Shown here: in pieces, positions 56,062 through 64,000 of the stretch
How the letters are laid out: each line of letters opens with the position of its first letter
Position numbering within the stretch: the stretch's first letter is position 1
Assembly (NCBI GenBank): GCA_030581615.1
Contig: JAKTTT010000078.1
Coordinates: forward strand, 23,138 to 87,137
Direction: 5' to 3'
Length of the DNA stretch: 64,000 bases
Source: Alloascoidea africana
Taxonomy: Eukaryota; Ascomycota; Alloascoideomycetes; Alloascoideales; Alloascoideaceae
Made by a program: the position numbers and the translations under genes
The notes under the pieces: generated by a model
The model's input: the letters and a program-made list of their open reading frames with translations, nothing else
Told to the model about the DNA's origin: nothing
Database searches by the model: none

Positions 56062-56787
56062 ATGCAGACTATAAAGTGTGTTGTGGTGGGCGATGGTGCC
56101 GTTGGTAAAGTATGTATAATGTATTGAACTACCTGAATGAACGATATTCCCTAGCCTGGCAATTTGGAACTTTGAGAACTAACTTTTTATCATCCTACAG
56201 ACCTGTCTTTTGATCTCATACACAACAAACAAATTTCCTTCTGATTACGTTCCTACCGTTTTTGACAATTATGCGGTCACGATCATGTATGGGAATCTTT
56301 GAAAAGTTTTTATAAAGTTTGTCCCTAACATTTGGTTTTTTAAAGGATCGGAGATGAGCCATATACCCTAGGCCTTTTCGACACAGCAGGACAAGAAGAT
56401 TACGATCGTCTTCGTCCATTAAGCTACCCACAAACAGATGTTTTCCTTGTGTGCTTCAGCGTCGTATCTCCTCCTAGTTTTGAGAACGTAAAAGAGAAAT
56501 GGTTCCCTGAAGTTCACCACCACTGTCCTGGAGTACCCTGCTTAATCGTAGGGACACAGGTAGATAGGCGAGATGAAAGGGGGATGCAAGAGAAGCTCGC
56601 AAAGCAGAGACAAAGGCCAATTACACCTGAAGCTGGAGAGCGTTTAGCCAGAGAATTGGGGGCTGTCAAGTATGTTGAGTGCTCTGCATTGACGCAAAAA
56701 GGGCTAAAGAATGTGTTTGATGAGGCTATTGTTGCAGCTTTGGAACCTCCCGTCATTAAGAAGAGCAAGAAATGCGTTATTCTATAG
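56062..56787 (+). CDS. CDC42: Rho-family GTPase Cdc42
   Basis: Three exons, 56062-56109, 56201-56286 and 56346-56787, give exactly 191 residues, the family length. Donors are GTATGT and GTATGG; AACTAAC and CCCTAAC precede the acceptors. The first intron splits the P-loop between GDGAVGK and TCLL. Switch I (YVPTVFDNY), switch II ([17 protein letters not shown]), the TQVD guanine-base motif and the ECSALTQKG motif are intact. The tail KKSKKCVIL is a polybasic region plus a CaaX box ending in Leu, predicting geranylgeranylation and membrane targeting. Cdc42 sets cell polarity and works with cortical factors such as the Pal1-type protein encoded 3.3 kb away; the proximity is probably coincidental. 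Confidence 0.97.
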
Positions 56788-57291
56788 ATTCATTTTTTGT
56801 CGATGTTATTTGTTGTTGACTTTTACTCTGCTTTGCGTCTTTTTTTTCTCTCTTCTCTAATTTTTATTCCTGCTCCTTACTTTTTTTTATATATTTATAT
56901 ATCTACCTCTATATGTTCACTCATCTTTGTTTGTTATAGTGGGGAATCTACTATGTTCTGGTTCTGTTGGACTTTTTTCAAGTAGATCACAAGTTTACAA
57001 GCCTTTTTCGAGAAATTGATTTTAAAACGCTTTTTTAAACTGTTTGAGAAGCGAACTTATTTAGTATACAGCCAGGTAACATCGTTTATAAGATCTGATT
57101 CTACAATCTTCAAGTTTCTTGATGTTGGTTGGGTATACTTCGTTCTGAGATGTACGCATATCGTGGAACATTTCAGACCGGACTAGGGATTTTTTCTTCA
57201 ATGTGCTTGCGATCCAGGAACTTCTGAGTGAGATTTCAAAACGAGGGAAAGCCAGACTTGTATAACTTTTTATATTTGAATCGATATCGAC
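56788..57291. promoter_or_regulatory. CDC42 3' flank and CCT1 promoter
   Basis: About 500 bp, T-rich on the CDC42 side (3' UTR-like), then the CCT1 upstream region. No specific element is recognised. Confidence 0.4.
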
Positions 57292-59246
57292 ATGGCACAA
57301 GTATTTTCGGCTGCTCGTTCGGATACACTGTGTAAGTTCCATATAATTTTTCACATTTCTTTCAATTGATTTTTAAGGTCGGCATGTGTTGTCCATACTG
57401 GAGTCTACACGTTATGGACCTGTCCACTGGTATTACAAATCTCATTGATTTGATCTACCACCATAATACATCATAGAAGAGTGAATTGGGATGAATTTCA
57501 ATGTATAACTAACTTTACCGTTCTAGTCTTGGGAGGACAAAAGCTCAGTGGTGAAGACATTCGAAACCAGAATGGTATGTGAAGATTACACGACTCACTT
57601 TTTGTTTTATTTTTGCCTCCCCTTCAACGCGCTAATCTTTTACTGAATCTATAGTTCTTGCTGCCCAGGCTGTGGCAAATATTGTGAAATCTTCGTTGGG
57701 ACCTGTTGGACTGGACAAGATGCTTGTGGATGATATTGGTGATGTCACTGTGACAAATGACGGTGCCACCATATTAAGTCTTCTTGATGTGGAGCATCCA
57801 GCAGGCAAGATTCTTGTGGATCTAGCTCATCAGCAAGATAGAGAAGTAGGAGATGGTACCACGTCTGTTGTCATCATCGCTGCAGAACTCCTGAGACGTG
57901 CAAACGAACTGGTGAAAAATAAGATACATCCTACCACAATTATCACAGGTTATCGCTTAGCACTAAGAGAGGCTGCAAAGTATATAAACGAGGTTATGAG
58001 CTCCCCTGTCGAGAGTTTGGGAACACAGACTTTGACAAGCATTGCAAAGACTTCAATGTCAAGTAAGATCATTGGGCCAGATTCGGATTTCTTTGCCAAG
58101 ATGGCGGTTGATGCGATTATAGCTGTCAAGACGACAAACACAAAAGGAGATACCAAATATCCTGTAAAAGCAGTCAATATACTGAAAGCGCACGGTAAAT
58201 CTGCTAAAGAATCTGTTCTTATTGAAGGGTATGCTTTGAACTGTACAGTTGCAAGTCAAGCCATGAAGACCAGTATTAAGAACGCGAAAATTGCAATTTT
58301 GGATATCAACTTGCACAAGGCTAAAATGGCAATGGGTGTTCAGATCAACATTGACGATCCAGATCAATTGGAAGAAATCCGAAAGCGAGAGGCTGGAATT
58401 GTTCTGGAAAGAGTCCAGCAGATCATTGCAGCTGGAGCCAACGTGATCTTTACAACAAAAGGAATAGATGATCTGTGTCTTAAAGCGCTTATCGAGGCTG
58501 GCGTTATGGGTGTCCGAAGATGTAAAAAAGAAGACCTTAGGAGAATTGCCCGTGCCACAGGTGGTCAACTCATCTCGTCCATGGCGAATTTGGAAGGAGA
58601 GGAGGTTTTTGAGCCTTCCTACATGGGATCTGCTGAAGAGGTTATTCAAAGCAAATTTAGCGACGATGAGTGTATTTTGATCAAGGGCACCAAAGTGCAT
58701 TCTTCAAGCTCCATAATTCTTCGGGGACCAAATGACTACGCTCTTGACGAGATGGAAAGATCCATGCACGACTCTCTCAGTGTTGTCAAGAGAACTCTTG
58801 AAAGTGGGAATGTTGTTCCTGGAGGCGGTGCCGTTGAAACCGCTTTAAACATTTACTTAGAGAACTTTGCCACAACTGTTGGCTCAAGAGAACAGCTTGC
58901 AATTGCAGAGTTTGCTTCAGCACTACTAACAATTCCCAAAACTTTGGCAGTCAATGCAGCCAAAGATTCCTCCGAGCTCGTGGCAAAACTCAGATCTTAC
59001 CATGCCGCAAGCCAAAGTGCACAGCCTAGCGACACAAGACGACGTAATTACAGAAATTATGGACTGGATCTGATCAAGGGCAAAATCACAGACTCTGTTT
59101 CTTCTGGAGTTTTGGAACCCACAATTAGCAAGATCAAGTCGCTTAAGAGTGCCCTGGAAGCCTGTATTGCGATCTTGAGAATTGATACAATGATTACTGT
59201 TGATCCTGAGCAGAAGCAAGAGGGCGATGACTGCCATGACCATTAG
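57292..59246 (+). CDS. CCT1: TRiC/CCT chaperonin subunit alpha
   Basis: Three exons, 57292-57331, 57527-57574 and 57655-59246, encode 559 residues, the same length as yeast Cct1/Tcp1. Introns have GTAAGT and GTATGT donors with TAACTAAC and GCTAAT branch regions. Group II chaperonin motifs are complete: [51 protein letters not shown] and the C-terminal [18 protein letters not shown]-site motif. The eight-subunit cytosolic ring folds actin, tubulin and other clients. CTG codons occur at invariant leucines (for example in VGLDKM and NELVKN), which is direct evidence for standard decoding of CTG. AHA1 follows on the same strand 252 bp downstream. Confidence 0.97.
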
Positions 59247-59498
59247 AATTGGGGGTAGTTAATATATAAATGTTAAAAATCTGAATATAACAGCTTTAGA
59301 TCAACATTACCCGCCAAGCGCAGGTTTTTTGGTGAGATGTGGGGCGGGTAACTCAAAGCAGAGATGTGAATCTGACATAATCACCGAGTAAGCCGTTATT
59401 CGAGACGTTTCTGTGAGAAGACCAGGGCGGGAATATTTAACTTCGGCGATTCCTTTGGGCAAAGATCTTGTTCACTTTTTGCTTTTTGCTTCTGCAAG
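59247..59498. promoter_or_regulatory. CCT1-AHA1 intergenic region with heat-shock-like element
   Basis: About 250 bp. TTCGAGACGTTTC followed by TGTGAGAA (59399-59419) gives TTC-nn-GAC-nn-TTC and, after a 5-nt gap, GAA. This is close to an Hsf1 heat-shock element, 80-100 bp before the AHA1 ATG. AHA1 is an Hsf1 target in yeast. Confidence 0.45.
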
Positions 59499-60697
59499 AT
59501 GGTAGTCAACAATCCTAACAACTGGTAAGTGAATCAGCCAAAAAAAAAAGGAACACATATTCTATTCATAATGAAAAAGAAGAAGACTTGGACGAATATT
59601 TTATGTGCCTTGGTCTCTTTGCGTTTGTGTTTTTCTCTTTTTTTCTTTGCACTATTGAAAATAGTTCATTTTTGTTCTAACATGACACGTTATCGGCTGG
59701 GGGAAATAGGCACTGGGTAGATAAGAACTGCATTGATTGGTCCCGTAGTTACTTTAAAGAAAAGTTATCGGGACTGTCTGTAACTTCAGAGGATGGCAAG
59801 ACTACATCTTCAATTAGCGAGGTGACTAGCGTTGAAGGAGATGTGGATGTCTGTCAGAGAAAAGGCCGAGTGATTAGTCTTTTCGATCTAAAGCTGGTAC
59901 TGAATCTAGCAGGGTCTGTTGTTGTTGTCGGTGATGATGGAGAGGAAAAGACAGAGGAAGTGAAAGGCTCAATCACGGTCCCCGAGGTTGCCTATGATTC
60001 GGAGGAGTCTGATTACCAATTTGAAATTTCCGTCTACTCTGAGACGAGATCTACAAGTGGAGTGCGGACGTTGACCAGGGAGAAACTGGTTCCCGAACTA
60101 AGGAAGAAGTTGGCACTTTTCGGTAAAGATTTGATTGCAACACATGGCAGCGACATTCAACTTCCTCCAAGCCAAGTCAAATCAAAGTTGACTTTGGGAC
60201 ACCAAACAGCAGGTTCATCAAAGGCCAAATCTGATTCCGCTGGCTCTGCGGAAGAGTCGACAACTTCAGCCAAGTCCTCCACCGCAGCAGCCTATAACAC
60301 TTCGACGTTACATCTAGAGCCCGAGTTCAATACTTCCGCAGAGGAGCTATACAAGACGTTTTTAGAGCCTGCCAGAGTTGCAGCTTGGACAAAGTCTCCT
60401 CCCAACATTCAGCCTGTCGAAGGTAGCTCTTTTTCTCTTTTTGGTGGGAACATTGAGGGCAAGATTGTAAAGTTGGTACAAAATGAACGTATAAAGATGT
60501 TGTGGAGATTAAAAGATTGGAAAGCAGGTCATTTTGCCGATTTGGACATGTCGCTTCATCAGGGTGCCTCCGAAACAAAACTTAAAGTGTTTTGGCAAGG
60601 AATTCCTGTAGGACAAGAGGAGACAACTCAGCATAACTTTGAGGAGTACTATATCAAAGCGATAAAGTTGACCTTTGGGTTTGGTGCTGTTCTTTAG
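59499..60697 (+). CDS. AHA1: Hsp90 ATPase activator Aha1
   Basis: Two exons, 59499-59524 and 59710-60697, give 337 residues (yeast Aha1 has 350). The donor is GTAAGT, and TTCTAAC lies upstream of the AATAG acceptor. Splicing restores the signature NPNNWHWVDKN that opens the Hsp90-middle-domain-binding half (about 1-155). A Ser/Ala-rich linker leads to the C-terminal AHSA1/START-like domain (STLHLEPEFNTSAEELYKTF to the end), with WRLKDWKAGHFADLDM and TKLKVFWQGIPVGQEE. Aha1 speeds the Hsp90 ATPase cycle. Together with CCT1 next door and CHIP at 7.6-9.3 kb, it is one of three chaperone-network genes in the window. Confidence 0.96.
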
Positions 60698-61971
60698 AAA
60701 AAAAAACATTTTCTAATGTATCTATTCATCTCTTTCATTTAACACCAGTAAATATTTGATAGAAGAATCAATAGCATGAGCTTCAAAAATAAATAAAAAA
60801 TTATTAGTTTGAAACTATCAAGGTGGTTTTTTGTTGGGAGTCTAAATCAAAGGTCCAATTTTGAGCTTCAATAATCTGGTATAAACCAATGTTCTGTAAT
60901 TAGAAAAGGGATCCCTATATGATATATCTCATATCTCAGTGTTACAAATCTTGGGGAATCAGCGTTTGAGAGCAGCATACTAAATTGGTTTTCCATACAG
61001 AATAGCGTTAACAGGAAGATAGTTAAATGCAATGGTGGTCAACTTTTCGATACTCTCTCTGGTTGATCAGAATCATCTGAAATTGACTTGTTTGTTACAC
61101 TTGCTCACCACCAGAGCTTGGGAACGCCAGTAACCTTTTTGAAATATTATTTGGATAAAGGAATAGATTATATCTCTGTGTAGCCCAAATCTCAACTTGT
61201 CTTTGGTTAAATGGCTCTCAAAGATGGATGGCGTTTGAAACTGCTAGTTACGCTTGGGGTAGAGCTTCATTTACAATAGAGAAATGCCTTTCCCTATTCC
61301 CCAGTGTATCAAATTTTAAAGCTCAACCTTTTGTATTGTACTCAGAAGTGGTGGGATTTGTCGGGTGCCAGATATAAGAGAGCATGGAATAATCTTCAAT
61401 GAGTATATGAGTAAGATCAAACATTCAGTAAAGTGATTAGGCATCATTGAAATGTGGAAATGTTTTGAGGAGAAACTAAACAAAGTTTCCTATCCTGTTG
61501 GATTCTGGCACACAATGCTTTCTCTTTTATTTCTTGAAGAAACGGATACTCCAGGTCATATAGATAGAAAGATTCCATTATACAGCATTTTTGTAAAATG
61601 AGAACAAGCTGTGAACTGGATACTACAAGCTTGTGTTGTTGTTAGATCCTATTCTTATACTTCCTTTTCCAGGAGATTGTGAACCCAATTTTTCAATTTT
61701 TGTAATATTGGAACTTTCTGTTAGGTCCAGAGGAAGCTAGGGATCAGTGATTCACACACATAGCTGATGAATTGCTATAGAATAGGGATCTAACTACTTA
61801 GATAGCTATAGACCGAGCTTACCTGGAATGGATATTAATCGAGTCCTAACACTTCCCTGCTATTGTATTATTGTACAAGTTCCTTCTCCCAAATATGTTA
61901 CTGCTGATTGTTGTTCTCGTATTAATGTTTAACAATGAAAACAGGGATTGGATGCTAAGAGATGTAGGTAT
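60698..61971. other. Convergent interval between AHA1 and the membrane protein
   Basis: About 1.27 kb with no supported gene. It contains the second solo LTR (61719-61851). The rest is AT-rich flank. Confidence 0.5.
61719..61851. mobile_element. Second solo LTR, same family as 49344-49474
   Basis: 133 bp, beginning TGTTAGGTCCAGAGGAAGCT and ending GAGTCCTAACA, with perfect 7-bp inverted ends (TGTTAGG/CCTAACA). The core GAATTGCTATAGAATAGGG is identical to the other copy. Flanks CTTTC and CTTCC differ at one base and may be a mutated 5-bp target duplication, implying an older insertion than the copy at 49.3 kb. Confidence 0.78.
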
Positions 61972-63702
61972 CTAGCCTGCCCTGGAATGAGCCAAAACTG
62001 AACGTTTGAAACTTCCTGACCAAGATTCTTGATCATTGATAAACAACACCGCCACTGTTTGTGACAATCCAGGAAAGACAAGAATCACAAACCAAAGACA
62101 AACAATAATAATCATCAAGATTAGCAAAGGTGTAGAGACCAATGTCCTCAAAGTCAAGGTTCCTGCTTCGTATCCTCCTACCCTTAAGGCATCATCCTCA
62201 TGCAAATCGTTGATTTTGTAAGGATACTTTCCTGAAACGTCAATATTGTCAAAGGAAAGTGATATTGTTGAAAAATCTTGGATAGTTGCACCGGAAATGT
62301 TTTCCCCTGTGTTGATCTCTGTGCTTATTCGCTTATACTCTCTAGACCAACTGAATTGAATTGCAGTAAAATTCGGTTGTGAATAGTAATCTGTCGTGTT
62401 TTTCAATGTCCACCCATAAGTTGGTTTCACGTATTTACATAACAGAGGGGCGTAGTTAAAAGCAGGAGTATTTTGGTCCGAACAGAGTGTAAAACTGGAA
62501 ACACTTTTAATTGAATCAAACCAACCATATTCTATAGTTCGGTTAGCCCGACCCCAATAAAACATGGTTTGGTTTAACATGCTCTCTGGTTTACTTGCAG
62601 TCATGTTAAGCACATGCGCAGTCATCTCATAAGGTTCTCCCAGCGAGTCCTCGGCCATGTAATTCAGCGCATAGTATGTTTCTTCAGGCACAATTTTCCC
62701 CGTATCGTCTAGGCCTGAACCCGAGATGACTTTTGAGCTTAAAAGTCTATCTCGGATGGCAATCACCATAAGCTCGCCAGACACTTGTAAAGCAGAGATT
62801 CGACTTGAATATGTGTTCTCTGGAATTGGCCGGAACGGGAAGTGGTAAATTGCAGACGAGCCCTCTGTTAAGGCGTTTGGACCCATCATCAAAAATTCAT
62901 TGTCTTTGGTGTAATAATTCGTATTAATGGTATAAAAAGGTGTGTGGTACATGCCTGTCTGATTGCTATCATTGCCATGGAGTGCTTGAAAGATGTCGGC
63001 ATCCGCCGATACTGATTTCGCCAGCTGCTCGCCGTAAAGTGCAATGGAAAGGTCGTTAAATCCTTTGGTATTGTCAACAGTGTCCGGAATTTCTGGTGGT
63101 GAAAGATCATAAAAACGAAGCCAAGAGTAGAGTGCATTTGAGACCTCAATGTCCATCAAAGAACTTTGGCTTAAAGTCAGATAGACGTTGTTTCTTGACA
63201 GGAGCGGATTCGAAATCACAAGGACCTTCTGAGATGCATACTGGATCGGTATACTGAGGAACCTGGCTGGTAAAGTCAGTAGAAACAAGATTATGACCAG
63301 AAGGAGGATGGGAACTGGGGAGAAAACTGGAGCTGTGGTCCAAGTCTTGGGGTTCAGTGAGATTAGTGCGCTTGCGCCGTTCCATCCAGTGCCCAATACT
63401 ACTCTTTCCTCTTCTTTCTTCCAGTTGTCAGAGTTGGGTCCCGGTTCTACAGAGTTATTGGACTGGGCGCTATCATCTTCTTGGTATGAAGCCAGTGGGA
63501 CTTCCCTTGTATCGTTTCGCCCTTTAAAGATCCGCTTCAGGGACTCTGAGAGCAGGGTCAGAAGAGCCGTGGAGAGTGTCAAGAACAAATTAGCACATCG
63601 TAACATATTGCTCACGCGGTCCACCAGAGTGATAAAAATATGTCCCGCGGCATGACCAACGACAAAGGCCAAAAATGAGAGCTGGTGATACGACAGAATC
63701 AT
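61972..63702 (-). CDS. Polytopic/anchored membrane protein of unknown function
   Basis: 576 residues, intronless, ATG at 63702. I do not recognise the family. Hydrophobic segments lie at about 7-27, 37-52, 126-147 and 527-550. Between the last two is a lumenal or extracellular domain of about 370 residues with many N-glycosylation sequons (NDS, NQT, NMT, NRT, NTT, NFT, NIS) and paired cysteines (TLCSDQ, LLCKYVK). A short charged tail (INDQESWSGSFKRSVLAHS) ends the protein. The overall form suggests a glycosylated surface or vacuolar membrane protein. The first 33 residues resemble the start of the divergent frame at 63902. Confidence 0.75.
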   Translation of the reverse strand: MILSYHQLSFLAFVVGHAAGHIFITLVDRVSNMLRCANLFLTLSTALLTLLSESLKRIFKGRNDTREVPLASYQEDDSAQSNNSVEPGPNSDNWKKEEERVVLGTGWNGASALISLNPKTWTTAPVFSPVPILLLVIILFLLTLPARFLSIPIQYASQKVLVISNPLLSRNNVYLTLSQSSLMDIEVSNALYSWLRFYDLSPPEIPDTVDNTKGFNDLSIALYGEQLAKSVSADADIFQALHGNDSNQTGMYHTPFYTINTNYYTKDNEFLMMGPNALTEGSSAIYHFPFRPIPENTYSSRISALQVSGELMVIAIRDRLLSSKVISGSGLDDTGKIVPEETYYALNYMAEDSLGEPYEMTAHVLNMTASKPESMLNQTMFYWGRANRTIEYGWFDSIKSVSSFTLCSDQNTPAFNYAPLLCKYVKPTYGWTLKNTTDYYSQPNFTAIQFSWSREYKRISTEINTGENISGATIQDFSTISLSFDNIDVSGKYPYKINDLHEDDALRVGGYEAGTLTLRTLVSTPLLILMIIIVCLWFVILVFPGLSQTVAVLFINDQESWSGSFKRSVLAHSRAG

Positions 63703-63901
63703 AACAAGCGAATGGAGAAGAGAAATGATGGCGATGCTCTTGATTTAAGAAGGTTACCTTTTATTCTATCTGGTCGGATATTATTAACTGAAACAATACT
63801 CATCGTAAGGTACTCCGATATTTTAAAAGCTACAAATATAAATTTGCTGTATTGTCCAGCTGATGAGACCATTCCTTATCCCCCAAAACAAACCTTTCAT
63901 A
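63703..63901. promoter_or_regulatory. Short divergent promoter between the two membrane-protein starts
   Basis: Only about 200 bp separates the two ATGs, so the two genes probably share regulatory DNA. It is AT-rich; no defined element is recognised. Confidence 0.4.
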
Positions 63902-64000
63902 ATGCTTTTGAGCTTTGCCCCACTGCTTGCTATTTCAACCATAGCAGGCTATGCCATCTCTCATTTATGTTATATCATGTTCGACTTTCTCGCCAATTGG
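63902..64000 (+). CDS. 5' fragment of a membrane protein, possible paralogue of the divergent neighbour
   Basis: An ATG opens 33 codons that run off the right edge (MLLSFAPLLAISTIAGYAIS then HLCYIMFDFLANW). The peptide is hydrophobic and signal-anchor-like. Aligned without gaps to the N-terminus of the divergent 576-residue protein, it shares Met1, Leu3, Ser4, Leu8, Gly16, Ala18, His21, Asp28 and Asn32, with many conservative changes. Too short to be certain. Confidence 0.4.
   Translation, partial: MLLSFAPLLAISTIAGYAISHLCYIMFDFLANW

Overview
The window looks like nuclear DNA of an ascomycete yeast (Saccharomycotina or near it). It is AT-rich. Introns have GTATGT, GTAAGT or GTGAGT donors and CTAAC-type branch sites lying only about 5-20 nt before the acceptor. 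Gene content is yeast-like (RPC34, NTR2, AHP1, RPL37, LCD1/DDC2, CDC42, CCT1, AHA1, PAL1, CYP52). CTG falls at conserved leucine positions of CCT1, so the nuclear code appears standard and the CUG-Ser/Ala clades are unlikely. High intron load plus CHIP, a Medusa-type regulator and GH105 suggest an early-diverging, intron-rich lineage (Lipomycetales/Dipodascales-like). That placement is inference.

Layout. 1-9.3 kb is dense: RPC34 (-, cut by the left edge), an NTR2 gene fused in frame to a double HIT-like protein (+), a Rod1/CreD-like arrestin (-), and a CHIP/STUB1 E3 ligase with 10 introns (-). 9.3-19.1 kb is sparse: a GPI-anchored Cu-only SOD-like protein (-), a possible small spliced gene, a Prr1-like kinase (+) and the peroxiredoxin AHP1 (-). 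19.1-38.8 kb is a gene desert on both sides of one Medusa-like developmental regulator (+). 38.8-42.0 kb holds a convergent pair, a Dal5-type transporter (+) and a cytosolic GH105 unsaturated-uronyl hydrolase (-), suggesting use of pectin fragments. 42.6-64 kb is dense again: CDS1 (-), RPL37 (-), LCD1 (+), a solo LTR, CYP52 (-), PAL1 (+), an mS42/mS43 mitoribosomal protein (-), a GC-rich candidate ncRNA (-), CDC42 (+), CCT1 (+), AHA1 (+), a second LTR, and a polytopic membrane protein (-) facing the start of what may be its divergent paralogue (+) at the right edge.

Themes. Protein folding and quality control recur: CHIP, CCT1 and AHA1, the last with a heat-shock-like element upstream. So do oxidative defence (AHP1, surface SOD) and morphogenesis (CDC42, PAL1, Medusa-like regulator). 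Several genes were rebuilt by joining exons too short to appear as open frames, so other intron-rich genes could still hide in the deserts. The items most worth checking are the NTR2-HIT fusion, the microexon-rich CHIP gene, the structured ncRNA candidate at 55.1-55.3 kb and the possible inverted paralogue pair at the right end.
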